A stretch of 64,000 nucleotides of DNA from JANQQN01 sp964519665 (GTDB lineage Bacteria > Myxococcota > Kuafuiibacteriia > Kuafuiibacteriales > Kuafuiibacteriaceae): contig CAZFIV010000002.1 of assembly GCA_964519665.1 (NCBI GenBank), positions 148,706-212,705 on the forward strand, written 5' to 3'. The position numbers were made by a program, and so were the translations under genes. Each line of letters starts with the position of its first letter. Position 1 is the first letter of the stretch. The notes under the pieces were generated by a model. The model saw only the letters and a list, made by a program, of their open reading frames with translations. It did not search any database and had not been told where the DNA came from. Positions 24,567 to 33,706 of the stretch are shown piece by piece.

Positions 24567-26786
24567 TCAGGCGGTGCTCTCGAGGCGAGCTCGGGCGCGT
24601 ATCAGGGGCTGCTCGAGGGCGTCTTCGTCGTCGTCCGTCGCGATGTCCTCGAGGATCACCTGGTCCTCTCGTCGCGCGTACTGAGCGACGGCGCGATTCA
24701 GGAAGAAGGGCAGCATCTTTTCCCGCAGGTCGTCGGGTAACACGTTCTCCAGGTACTCTAGTCCGGTTCCCCTTCGGGTGGGATCATCTTCACCCAGCGC
24801 GTCGAGCGCGTTGAAGAGGGGAACGTGAGGAAGAATGACGGAGAGTAAGCGAACGCAATAGCCGATGCTCCGGCCGGCGTCGGACCCCGCGTGCGAGAGC
24901 TCGCCGCGAGTGTCGACACCTGAGCCGTAGAAGTTACTTTGCGTCTTTTCGACTTCCTTGCCACACGCTTCGAGGACCACCGCCTTGTCGATCGACAGCG
25001 ATGGGTTGCGTTGCGTGACCGCACTGAGCGCAACCGCTGCGCGGTATCGAATCTCGAAGGGCTCGGTCCTAAGCGCGGCGAGTAGACCCTGCGAACTCCG
25101 CGCCGTCGCGACCTGAGCGAGAAGCTCCACGCAGCGCCGACGCACTTCGAGGGAGAAGCGTCGACTCAGAATCGTGTCGGTCAACAGGCCGACATGGGCC
25201 GGCGAGGCTTGCTTGAGATGCGTGGTGACCAGCGCGGACAGGCGTGGGTCGTCGAGCAGGCGAACCAATGCGGGCACCCACAGCGCGGGAATCGGATTCG
25301 CCCGTCTCAAGGCCCACTCCACCCCTTTCGGCTCACGTTGCAGGATCGCCGACAGGGCCCTCAAGTCTCCGCTCGGGTCATCGACCGGCCACTCGGGCGC
25401 CGACAAATTAGGTCGGGGTGGGAGGCGCCGGTAAGAAGCGGTCCTCGATCGAAAACGGGCCGCGGCCACACTCTCATGGTCGAGTTGCACCATGGTCTTC
25501 TGAACCACCGCCCGGGTCTCCGGGTCGTCTTGAAGCACCTCCGCAGCGTCGACTCGACCGGCGGCGAGGCTCTCGGCGAGCTCACTTACGTACCCTGCGG
25601 CGAGCCGTTTGGTCAGCCAAAGGCAGACGAGTGCCGAGGCCAGGCTGATCACGAGCAGGACTCGGTTCGCGCTGCCGGGAACGAGGCCGACGACAAAAAC
25701 CGCCAATGCGCCGCCGAGCGCGGCGCCGACCTTGTCGGCGCCGACGTCGATGACCGTTTTGGCCGACCGTTTTTTGCGGGGAGGAAGCGGCGAGTACATC
25801 AGCTCATACCCGGACCGGTACAGCGAACTCTCCGCCGCCGCCGCGCCCCCGCGCAGGAGGGACAACGGCCCTACGCCCGGATAGAAGAGCGCCACGCCTC
25901 CAAGGGCCACGATCGTGGTGGGCAGCGCCGCCACTGCGGTCTTGAGGCCGGCCCGCCGAACCACCCGGTTGCCGATCACGTTTTGCAACACGAACGTCGC
26001 GATGCCCAAGAACAGATAGAATTGGGCGAAGAACGACACGAGGTCATCCTGTTTGGAGTAAGCCGCGGCGGCCGAAGCTTTGAATAGATAGTCGATGCCG
26101 GCGGTTCCCAGCGCCAAAATACCCACCAGAAACGCCAACCGAACCAAGTACGGAGTTTCTTCAAAGACTTCCCACATCGGCCCTGACGGAGCAGCCAGAG
26201 GGGCCGAGGCGCGTTCGGTCGGGCTCCCGACCACGATGAGCATCGCTCCGCAGAACACATTGACCCCGGCCAGCGCGAGCAACATCGTCTCGACGGACAG
26301 GACGCCCGCGCCTTGCCATGCGGCCAGACCTCCGAGCACCCCGCCGAGGGTGGCGCCGCCGGCGATCCAGCCGATCACTCGTTTGGCGGTATAGGGATCG
26401 AAGCGCTCGCTGAGTACGCTCCAGAAGCCAGAGATGACCACTGCCCCTACCCCGGTCGTGTGCAGGTAGAGGATCGCCGCCGACGCCGAGGGGGCGTCGG
26501 CGCTCAAGAGCCACTCGACCACGAACAGCGCCGCGTTGACCAAGAAGAAGGCCGGCACCAGGCGCGCGGGCGAAGAGTGTCGGTACAGCCGGGTCACGCC
26601 GATCACGGACACCACCGACAGCATGGACCCCAGTGTCATGACCTTCGGGAGGTCTTCGGCGTCAAAAACGCTCAGGAAGTACGCGTCGCGCACCGCCTTG
26701 CCCGCCAATTGTTGAGCGATCATCGCCACCGCCCCGACAAAGGCGGCGCCCACGGCCCAGCGGGTTCTCGCCGTCGCTTCGGTCAT
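24567..26786 (-). CDS. ATP/ADP-translocase-like transporter with C-terminal HEAT-like repeats
   Basis: A 739-residue protein. Residues about 1-415 form a 12-helix MFS-like transporter with the GKAVRDAYFLSVF start and the signature YRSGYELMYSPLPPRKKRSA followed by KTVIDVGADK, as in the nucleotide (Npt/Tlc) transporter superfamily. Residues about 430-739 are soluble and helical, with HEAT-like units (IPALWVPALVRLLDDPRLSA, RRRCVELLAQVATARSSQGL, EIRYRAAVALSAVTQRNPSL). True nucleotide exchange is known for intracellular parasites; free-living relatives are of unknown substrate. Its ATG overlaps the receptor kinase stop by 4 nt, so the kinase may regulate it. Confidence 0.85.
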   Translation of the reverse strand: MTEATARTRWAVGAAFVGAVAMIAQQLAGKAVRDAYFLSVFDAEDLPKVMTLGSMLSVVSVIGVTRLYRHSSPARLVPAFFLVNAALFVVEWLLSADAPSASAAILYLHTTGVGAVVISGFWSVLSERFDPYTAKRVIGWIAGGATLGGVLGGLAAWQGAGVLSVETMLLALAGVNVFCGAMLIVVGSPTERASAPLAAPSGPMWEVFEETPYLVRLAFLVGILALGTAGIDYLFKASAAAAYSKQDDLVSFFAQFYLFLGIATFVLQNVIGNRVVRRAGLKTAVAALPTTIVALGGVALFYPGVGPLSLLRGGAAAAESSLYRSGYELMYSPLPPRKKRSAKTVIDVGADKVGAALGGALAVFVVGLVPGSANRVLLVISLASALVCLWLTKRLAAGYVSELAESLAAGRVDAAEVLQDDPETRAVVQKTMVQLDHESVAAARFRSRTASYRRLPPRPNLSAPEWPVDDPSGDLRALSAILQREPKGVEWALRRANPIPALWVPALVRLLDDPRLSALVTTHLKQASPAHVGLLTDTILSRRFSLEVRRRCVELLAQVATARSSQGLLAALRTEPFEIRYRAAVALSAVTQRNPSLSIDKAVVLEACGKEVEKTQSNFYGSGVDTRGELSHAGSDAGRSIGYCVRLLSVILPHVPLFNALDALGEDDPTRRGTGLEYLENVLPDDLREKMLPFFLNRAVAQYARREDQVILEDIATDDDEDALEQPLIRARARLESTA

Positions 26787-28825
26787 CCATCGCTCCGTTG
26801 CGCAACTTCGAGTGCGCTACGTAGCCCCTCGGCCTGCAACTTCGACGTCCGGTCCGCGCTCGCAGGTTCTCTAGCCATCGCTCTGGCGGCTTCGCCATAC
26901 TCATCCCACCACGCTTCGGCCTCCGAAACGGTCCACTCCGGCACCGACAATCGCTCCAACATTCGAATCAATTCGCCCGCGCTGCGGGGACGGTCGGTCG
27001 GGTCTTTCGCTAGGCAGGCGAGGATCACCAGCTCCAGGTCTTTCGGAAGTTCCGCCCCCAACCGGGAAGAGAGCCCCTCGGGCGGCTCGTGCAATTGCGC
27101 TTCAAGAAGATCCGTGACGTTGTCTCGCTCGAAGACCGGCGTCCCGGTTAGCAAGAAGTAGCCCACGGCTCCGATTCCGTACAAATCGGCCCGGGGCCCG
27201 ACATCATCGGGGGTCGCGATCATCTCCGGCGGCAAGTATGCGGGGGTGCCAACCACGACACCCTTCCTCGACCCACCGGAGCCTCCACCGACCCGCACCG
27301 CCAAGCCGAAGTCGAGCACCTTGACCCAATCGGGGACGCCTCCGACCATCGCGATCATCACGTTGCTGGGTTTGATATCTCGGTGCAGCAGCCCCCGATC
27401 GTGAGCCTCACGCAGCGAGGACGCGACCTGCCGCAAAATGTGAACCACTCGAGCCGGCGGTTGCGGCCCCGAAACGGACACCATCGTGTCGAGGCCGATG
27501 CCGTCGAGAAGCTCCATCGCGTAGTAGAAGAGGCCTTCCGGCGTTCGTCCGTAGTCGAAGATCGCGATCGTGTTGGGATGCGTGAGCTGACTCGTCAGAC
27601 GAACCTCGTTTTGAAACCTTTCTTGCGCGTCGGTGTCGAACGCCCGGTCGAGGCGTAACACCTTGACCGCCGATGGTCGCCGAAGCAGCGCGTGCCGAGC
27701 ACGATAGACCTCACCCATGCCCCCGCCGCCGATGTGTTCTTCGATGACGTACCGACCGACGTTGCTGGCCTTCGCCAGCGCGGCCTGTAGTCGAAACTCT
27801 AGTCGGTAATTCAGATATAGGGAGGCGACCGAGAGCGCGCCGAGCAACAAGGCCAGTGCGAGCACCACGAAACTCCATCGCATGAGCCTGGCGGCTTGAC
27901 GCCTGACGAAGACAAACTGCTCCTCGGACACCTTCCGAGTGAGAGCCTCGATTTCATCGTGTAAAGACGAAATCTCGGTGCGGTACAGGGTCTCGCTGAC
28001 GTTCCAATCCGACCGCGTTCGTAAGTCCACGACGGCCGGGACTCGGCGGGCGTAGGCCTGCGCTTCCGTCGCCGCATTGAGCAAAGCGCTCAGCTCCAGG
28101 CTGCGCCGGGGCTCCGACCACCGCTCGTCGACCTCGACCGAGAGCGCCTCCAACCCAGCGGCCCGACGGCGAACATCGGCGGCCAGGTCGGCCGTGCCGG
28201 CGTCTAGGAGCTCGAGAATCGCTCGGTCGGTCGCGAGATACGCAATCATGAGACGGCGCGCATCGTCGGCCGAGATGGGCTCTTCGGCGCCAACCGAATC
28301 AGCCGCGGCAGACAGATACGTCTCGATCTGCCGTCCGATCGGTCTCAAGGTCGTACTGTGCAGCGCCCTCGCCGGCTGGTTGTCGTCGGAGCGAGCAATG
28401 TCTTCTACGGACCACTGAAGATACCGAAGTCTACGCAGTTTATCCTGGATGGCTTCGACGTCGCGAATGACGCTCTCGGCTCGTAGGGTGCGAGCCGCGT
28501 CTTCTATTCGAACGAGGTTCGCAGCGACGCCTTCGTCCCAGATTTGGCGCCGGGTCTGCTTGGATGACTCGTCGCCGTAGGCGGTCCAGCCGCGCAGCTT
28601 GACGAAGGTCCGTTCGAGCTCGAGCTCGAGCATCAGGGATGCGCGGACCAGTGGTTCGCCCACGTCGCGCTGTCGTACCATCAGGTACTGAAGAAACAGG
28701 GTGAAGGCGATCGTGGCGGCGGACGCTAGCATGCCGACGACGGCCATTCGGCCCCCCGAGTTGAGCAGATTGCCGATTCGACGCCGTCCGATTCCTCGCG
28801 TCGTACTGGTGGGCCCTTCGCTCAC
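26783..28825 (-). CDS. Receptor-type Ser/Thr kinase with N-terminal helical sensor
   Basis: A 680-residue protein. A first membrane helix (about 27-49) and a second (about 316-338) bracket a 265-residue, mostly helical extracytoplasmic domain, a layout like chemoreceptors and sensor histidine kinases. The kinase follows (about 358-630): Gly loop IGGGGMGEVY, Lys in SAVKVL, HRDIKPSN, LDFGLAV, GTPAYLPPE; all catalytic residues are kept. This orientation is the reverse of most bacterial Ser/Thr kinases, which have the kinase N-terminal to the membrane helix. It overlaps the signal-peptide protein upstream and the nucleotide-translocase-like gene downstream by 4 nt each. Confidence 0.93.
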   Translation of the reverse strand: MSEGPTSTTRGIGRRRIGNLLNSGGRMAVVGMLASAATIAFTLFLQYLMVRQRDVGEPLVRASLMLELELERTFVKLRGWTAYGDESSKQTRRQIWDEGVAANLVRIEDAARTLRAESVIRDVEAIQDKLRRLRYLQWSVEDIARSDDNQPARALHSTTLRPIGRQIETYLSAAADSVGAEEPISADDARRLMIAYLATDRAILELLDAGTADLAADVRRRAAGLEALSVEVDERWSEPRRSLELSALLNAATEAQAYARRVPAVVDLRTRSDWNVSETLYRTEISSLHDEIEALTRKVSEEQFVFVRRQAARLMRWSFVVLALALLLGALSVASLYLNYRLEFRLQAALAKASNVGRYVIEEHIGGGGMGEVYRARHALLRRPSAVKVLRLDRAFDTDAQERFQNEVRLTSQLTHPNTIAIFDYGRTPEGLFYYAMELLDGIGLDTMVSVSGPQPPARVVHILRQVASSLREAHDRGLLHRDIKPSNVMIAMVGGVPDWVKVLDFGLAVRVGGGSGGSRKGVVVGTPAYLPPEMIATPDDVGPRADLYGIGAVGYFLLTGTPVFERDNVTDLLEAQLHEPPEGLSSRLGAELPKDLELVILACLAKDPTDRPRSAGELIRMLERLSVPEWTVSEAEAWWDEYGEAARAMAREPASADRTSKLQAEGLRSALEVAQRSDG

Positions 28826-29802
28826 GGTGCCTCCCTATGTTTCGCGAGAACGTCTTCGAGGATGGCTCGCAGGAGCTTCGTCCGGGGGAGGACATCGGAA
28901 GGATACTTACGACCGGGCGCCAGTCGCTGGACCTGCTTTCGTGGTAAGTCGAGCACACGAAGCAGGCGGTCCAGTTCGGCCACCATCATGATGCCCACGT
29001 CGATCAGGTCGTTGACGGTGGCCAACCGGTCGGCCTCCGTCCCGCCTTTCAGCTTGACCACCGACAACGAGTGGGCCCGCAAGAGCTCGGTCAGGAGGTC
29101 AAAGCAGGCCATCATCTCCTCAAAGACGTCCTGAGGGGTTTGGTTGGGTATCCAAGCGGGCTCGTTGGGCATCGGACGTCGGGTTTGGCTCAGATGGATG
29201 CTCATCGTGTCGTGAATGAGCTTGGTGGTAATGGTATAGGCGTCTCGACTGTTGGCCCCGGTCTCCAACAGGTTATTGATCTCTCCGGCGAGCGCGAGCA
29301 GAACGTTGAACAGCACCGTCGGTGCGACATCATCCGACTGAGGCGCTCGGGCGGGTTCGACGGCGATGCCCAGCTTGCTTTTGGCGGACAGAATCTGTGC
29401 GAGCGCCCGGTCTAGCTGACGCAGAACGTCCGCGGGTGTCACGTCCGCTTTCGGAATGGGCGGGCGTTTGAGCTGAGGGGTGCGCAGCAACTCGAACGAG
29501 AGCGCGCTGACGCGAACGCGGACACTGAGGGCGTTGAAGTACACCTCGGCCATCGATGCGCCTTCGCCATGGATCAGCGGCTTGTTGGGCTTCGGCCGAC
29601 CCATATGTCGTCGAATGAGGTCCACGTTCTCCCGTAGCAGCAGAGCCCTGGCCAGGACGTCACCAGTCGTGATCTGTGACGGCGTGCTGAGCGACCGACC
29701 GCTCGCCAGAGGCGGCGTCTGGACCGCCGAGGGGACTTCAGCGCGGCTTACACCGGGAACCAGCAACAGCGTCGTCGCGACCAAGACAGCGTCGAGCTTC
29801 AT
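28822..29802 (-). CDS. Exported helical protein of unknown function
   Basis: A 326-residue protein with a signal peptide (MKLDAVLVATTLLLVPGVSR, cut near AEA-like SRAE). The mature part is helical with no cysteines or catalytic motif: repeated stretches such as TTGDVLARALLLRENVDLI, TPADVLRQLDRALAQIL and TPQDVFEEMMACFDLLTELL suggest three or four related helical units. GAGG lies four bases before its ATG. It is first in a three-gene operon with the receptor kinase and transporter, each overlapping by 4 nt, so it may be the periplasmic binding partner of the kinase sensor; that is inference only. Confidence 0.75.
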   Translation of the reverse strand: MKLDAVLVATTLLLVPGVSRAEVPSAVQTPPLASGRSLSTPSQITTGDVLARALLLRENVDLIRRHMGRPKPNKPLIHGEGASMAEVYFNALSVRVRVSALSFELLRTPQLKRPPIPKADVTPADVLRQLDRALAQILSAKSKLGIAVEPARAPQSDDVAPTVLFNVLLALAGEINNLLETGANSRDAYTITTKLIHDTMSIHLSQTRRPMPNEPAWIPNQTPQDVFEEMMACFDLLTELLRAHSLSVVKLKGGTEADRLATVNDLIDVGIMMVAELDRLLRVLDLPRKQVQRLAPGRKYPSDVLPRTKLLRAILEDVLAKHREAP

Positions 29803-30073
29803 GCCTCGATGCCCTACCAGATATTCGGTGACTACGACGAGGCCGGCCTGCGAAGTTCTGAAGGGTCTGCCAGTATCAGACGCCCGTCAACACCAGGTCG
29901 AGCGCACCCAACAAGTCGGTTCGGCGGTGGGCTACGGATCCGACCTTCGCGCCCCGGACCCGCCGACTGACGGCGGCCAGCTCGGACATGGAAACGAAGC
30001 GGGTCGGCGGATCCGAAGCCGCCGATGGGTCGATGAAGGTTTCGGAGATCGACCTGCCGCGCGGTGGGTGGGG

Positions 30074-30547
30074 TCAGCTTTCTGGGTAGCGCTCTTGCGC
30101 GGCGTTCAACACGTTCCCGAGGTGACCTAGCTTTCGGCAGACCTCCTCGATGTCCGAGTCGCGCTCCACGCTCATCAGCAGCCCCCACATGAAGTCACGA
30201 GAGGAGACGATACCGACCGGCTTCTGCTCTTCGTCGCGGATCGGCAGGTGCCTGAACCCCTGCTCGCGAAGGATCTTGAAGCATCCTTCCACGCTCTCGC
30301 TGGCGAGGACGGTGACCGGGTTCGTGGTGCACACATCAGCGACCTTGGTCGCCGCCGGATCGAGTCCTTCGGCGACCACCCGGAACAGGACGTCGCGCTC
30401 CGAAAGCACCCCATGAATCCGACCGTCTGCCACGACGACCAGCGCGCCGAGCTTATTGTTGCGCATGAGCGTCGCGGCCTCCTTGACCGTATCGTCGCCG
30501 CCAACGGTGACCACTTCGCGGTTCATGATTGATTCGATTCCGGGCAT
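30074..30547 (-). CDS. CBS-domain pair protein
   Basis: A 157-residue cytoplasmic protein made of two CBS domains: SIMNREVVTVGGDDTVKEAA with LGALVVVADGRIHGVLSERD, and VCTTNPVTVLASESVEGCFK with HLPIRDEEQKPVGIVSSRDF. CBS pairs bind adenine nucleotides and act as energy-sensing switches. Purine-rich GGGAAGAAAG lies directly before the ATG. The last 30 residues (VERDSDIEEVCRKLGHLGNV) form a helical tail. No neighbour is co-transcribed: 270 bp to the next gene downstream and 176 bp upstream hold nothing recognisable. Confidence 0.9.
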   Translation of the reverse strand: MPGIESIMNREVVTVGGDDTVKEAATLMRNNKLGALVVVADGRIHGVLSERDVLFRVVAEGLDPAATKVADVCTTNPVTVLASESVEGCFKILREQGFRHLPIRDEEQKPVGIVSSRDFMWGLLMSVERDSDIEEVCRKLGHLGNVLNAAQERYPES

Positions 30548-30723
30548 CTTTCTTCCCTTTCTTCGGCCGAGTGGGGCCGCCCCCGCAGGCCGACTCGATG
30601 TACCGACGAATCATGCGCTACGAAGCGGCGGGAGCCAATCGATTCAGCACCATCGAGCGAAGATCGAGCGAAGTCTGAAGCGAGACTTGCAGCGCGTTGT
30701 GGTCGCTGGTCGGCGGGCCCGAG

Positions 30724-32460
30724 CTAGCCGAACAAGAGCCCATCGAGGTCGGCCGCGGGCGCGGGCCGAGCATACAGATATCCCTGCAACTCATGGACGC
30801 CCAGACGGGCTAGATAATCGCGGTCTTCGGTCGTCTCGACGCCCTCGGCAACGATGCGCATCCCCAGATCGAGGGCCATCTTCACGACGCTCTCGAGCAT
30901 ACAGGCGGTCTCGGGGTCGTGGGCCACATTGGTCACGAATGAGCGATCGATCTTCAACGTGTCAGGCTTCAGCATCTTCAGATAGCCGAGGGAAGAATAG
31001 CCCGTCCCGAAGTCATCGAGGGCGACCTTGATGCCCGCCTCCCGCAGCTCGTTGCGAACCGCCACCGCCTCCCGGGGATTTTGGATGACCACGCTCTCCG
31101 TGATCTCGAGTTGAAGCCGCTCGGGATTCATCCCCGCGTTGTTCACCTCTCGCGCGATGCGCGCCACCATCCGCCCCTGGGCGAACTCCGTCGCGGAGAC
31201 ATTGACCGACATCTTGAGGTCGCAACCACGCCTGCTCCAAGCGACCTGCTGAAGACAGGCCCGCCGAAGGGTCTGCATCGTCAAGCGATTGATCAGGCCT
31301 CGCTCTTCCGCGACCTTCACGACCTTTTCGGGGCTGATCCACCCGATGGTGGGATGTCGCCACCGAAGGAGTGCCTCGGCCGCGATGGCTTCATCGCCTT
31401 GCGGGGCGAAGATCGGTTGGTAGTAGACCTCGAATGCGTTGGCCTCGAGGGCTTCGTGGAGGTCCGCCTCGAAGCTGGTCTGCGAGATCAGCTTTGCGCT
31501 CAAGGCGGGGTGGTAGACCCGGGCCGGCCGGCGAGCATCCGAACTGCGCGTGGTCTCGCTCAGGGCGGTGCGCGCCGCGGCGAGCGCCGCTTCACCCGAG
31601 GGGTGGTCGGCCACATCGCCGACGACACCGCATCGGGCCGAGAGAAAGACCGACCTCTCTTGCACGATCACGGCGTGCTCCAACGCTCGGGTGAGCGCTT
31701 CGGCCATGAGCTGGGCGTCGCCGTCGGTCGACGGCTGAAGCACGAGCGCGAATTCATCGGCGCCGCAACGGGCCACGAAAGCGCTCTTACTCTTAAGGGA
31801 GAGTCCGTCGTCGGGCGCCCCAAAGTCGATCGTCATCGTGCTCGGAAGAAGGTCGATCGTCTGCTCCGAAGCTTCCAGCAGTCTCTGTCCGATCTCGTGG
31901 CAAACCTTGCGCTGTCCGGCCTCGTCGAGCACCGCCGACAATAGATCCTGCAGGCGCTCGAAGCCGTACAACAACAAGACGTGCCGATAGGCTGGCGCCG
32001 GGCCCGACCGCAGACGATCGACATACTCGATCAGGGCGCGTTCGTTAGGGAGGCCCGACACGGGGTCGGTGAGCCTTCGGGCGAGCTGCAGGTCGCGCAT
32101 GGCGAGCCCCTCGAAGATCGTCTCGGCTAACGCTCTGGCCTCGACCGGCTTGGTCAAATACCGAAAGACCTGGCCTTCATTGATGCTCCGCTGCGCGGCC
32201 TCGATCGAAGCCTGGCCGGTGAGGGAGATGCGAATGGTATCCGGATGCAAGCGTGCGACCTGGGCCAGAAACGCTGAGCCTGGCATCTGCGGCATGCTCT
32301 CATCGCTGATGACGACGGACACTTCGGAGGTTTTCAGGATGTCCAGCCCCTCTTCGGCCGACGATGCCAGCTCCAGCGAGAACGGTTGATGCCTGAATAA
32401 TCGCCGAAGCGTCTTCAGGTAGGTCTCGTCGTCATCCACCAACAAAACGGTCGGATCCAT
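30724..32460 (-). CDS. REC-GGDEF(degenerate)-EAL response regulator
   Basis: A 578-residue cytoplasmic protein. The receiver (1-120) has VDDDE, phospho-Asp in VVISDESMPQMPG and Lys in YLTKPV. The middle domain (about 130-310) is GGDEF-like, but its signature is GADEF (RCGADEFAL) and surrounding motifs are poor, so cyclase activity is uncertain. The EAL domain (about 325-575) keeps AEALLRW, TESVV, DDFGTGYSSL, the metal ligand region KIDRSF and EGVET, so c-di-GMP hydrolysis is likely. It starts 4 nt after the histidine kinase stop and should be controlled by it, giving a phosphorelay that adjusts c-di-GMP. Confidence 0.92.
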   Translation of the reverse strand: MDPTVLLVDDDETYLKTLRRLFRHQPFSLELASSAEEGLDILKTSEVSVVISDESMPQMPGSAFLAQVARLHPDTIRISLTGQASIEAAQRSINEGQVFRYLTKPVEARALAETIFEGLAMRDLQLARRLTDPVSGLPNERALIEYVDRLRSGPAPAYRHVLLLYGFERLQDLLSAVLDEAGQRKVCHEIGQRLLEASEQTIDLLPSTMTIDFGAPDDGLSLKSKSAFVARCGADEFALVLQPSTDGDAQLMAEALTRALEHAVIVQERSVFLSARCGVVGDVADHPSGEAALAAARTALSETTRSSDARRPARVYHPALSAKLISQTSFEADLHEALEANAFEVYYQPIFAPQGDEAIAAEALLRWRHPTIGWISPEKVVKVAEERGLINRLTMQTLRRACLQQVAWSRRGCDLKMSVNVSATEFAQGRMVARIAREVNNAGMNPERLQLEITESVVIQNPREAVAVRNELREAGIKVALDDFGTGYSSLGYLKMLKPDTLKIDRSFVTNVAHDPETACMLESVVKMALDLGMRIVAEGVETTEDRDYLARLGVHELQGYLYARPAPAADLDGLLFG

Positions 32461-32464
32461 TGTC

Positions 32465-33457
32465 TTAGGCCTCTTCGGACAGCGGCGGGCAGATAGGCAC
32501 CTCGATGATGAAGGCCGTTCCCTCGTCAGTTGCGGTCTCGAATCGAATACGCCCTCGATGGGCGGCGACGATGTTGTGGGCCATCGAGAGCCCCTGTCCG
32601 GTGCCCTGCCCCGCCGGCTTGGTCGTGAAGAACGGGTCGAAGACGCGGTCCCGAATGCTGTTTGGAATCCCGGTGCCGTTGTCGCTGATCGTCACGACCA
32701 CGTGGTCGCCGCTCGTCCCGCTCGTGACCCGAATCTGTCCTCGGCCCCGGTCGGCAGCCCGGATTGCGTGGGCGGCGTTGACGATCAGGTTGAGAAAGAC
32801 GGTGTTGAGGTCATCGGCCCAACACTTGACCCGCGGAATGTCGCCAAGGTCGAGTTCCAGATCCGCGACCGGCTCGTATTCACCGCGGGCGATGGTCAGT
32901 GCGTCACGAAGCCCTTGATTGAGATCGTGGTACGCCATGTCGGCGTGATGGGGGTGAGAAAACGACCGCATCGCAACAACGACCTTCGCCATGCGTGCGG
33001 CCCCGAGCCGCAGGCTGGCGAGCGCTTCGGGGAGCTCGGCCCGCAGATAGGGGAGATCGAGGCGCTCACAGTCGGCGTCGAACGCTGACCGCGCCACTGG
33101 GTTGCCGGATGTCTCGAGACGAGTCCGCGCACAATCGATCACCGAGAGCAGACTCTCGAACGCCTCCTCGATGAAGCCGACGTTGTCCTGAATATACTGC
33201 ACGGGGGTGTTCAGTTCGTGGGTCATGCCCGCGACGAGCGCACCGAGCGACCGCAGCTTTCGCGACTGACGAAGCTCGGCCTCGGGCCGCTTCCGCTCGG
33301 CCGGCCCCTGGGAAGTCTTGCCCAGGGCCAATCGTTCGGTAGGGTCCGCTCGCAGCTGTGGGAGGTGATGATCGGGTGTCACAGCCCTGGACCTCGCGCA
33401 TCGGTAGCCATCTTGGGCGCCGTCGAGACGGCCGGAGCGTCTAGCACCGCCATTCAT
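32465..33457 (-). CDS. Histidine kinase without a visible sensor domain
   Basis: A 330-residue protein. A short coiled region (AELRQSRKLRSLGALVAG) leads into the H-box GMTHELNTPVQYIQDN, then N-box NTVFLNLIVNAAHAI, G1 SDNGTGIP, F box DPFFTTK and G2 GTGQGLSM; all are intact. Membrane segments and PAS/GAF modules are absent, so either the kinase receives its signal through another protein or it has lost its sensor. The ATG at 33457 gives the longest form; a GTG at 33382 with GAGG nine bases upstream is a good alternative. The downstream partner is the REC-EAL protein, 4 nt away. Confidence 0.88.
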   Translation of the reverse strand: MNGGARRSGRLDGAQDGYRCARSRAVTPDHHLPQLRADPTERLALGKTSQGPAERKRPEAELRQSRKLRSLGALVAGMTHELNTPVQYIQDNVGFIEEAFESLLSVIDCARTRLETSGNPVARSAFDADCERLDLPYLRAELPEALASLRLGAARMAKVVVAMRSFSHPHHADMAYHDLNQGLRDALTIARGEYEPVADLELDLGDIPRVKCWADDLNTVFLNLIVNAAHAIRAADRGRGQIRVTSGTSGDHVVVTISDNGTGIPNSIRDRVFDPFFTTKPAGQGTGQGLSMAHNIVAAHRGRIRFETATDEGTAFIIEVPICPPLSEEA

Positions 33458-33706
33458 GAGCTTCTTCGGCGTCGATGAGCGCGAGATAAGCGCGACGTGG
33501 AATCCGGAGCGTCCGGAGAGTCGGCCACCGCCGACCGATCGATCACCGGCGCTCCTGAATACGGGCTGGGCACTCGCTTAACACCCGATCGTTGCCGCAG
33601 CGAAGGCTACGACAGCGATGGTGGCGTCTACGTCTGGCACAGTCGTCGTCGATTCGACCCTGCCCCTTCCCTTGACGCGCGGACGCAAATACCGACAGGC
33701 GGAATC

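Noticed and set aside
29803..30073. Coding frame between the operon start and the CBS gene
   Set aside because: The open frame here overlaps the CBS gene in another frame and has no start with a ribosome site.
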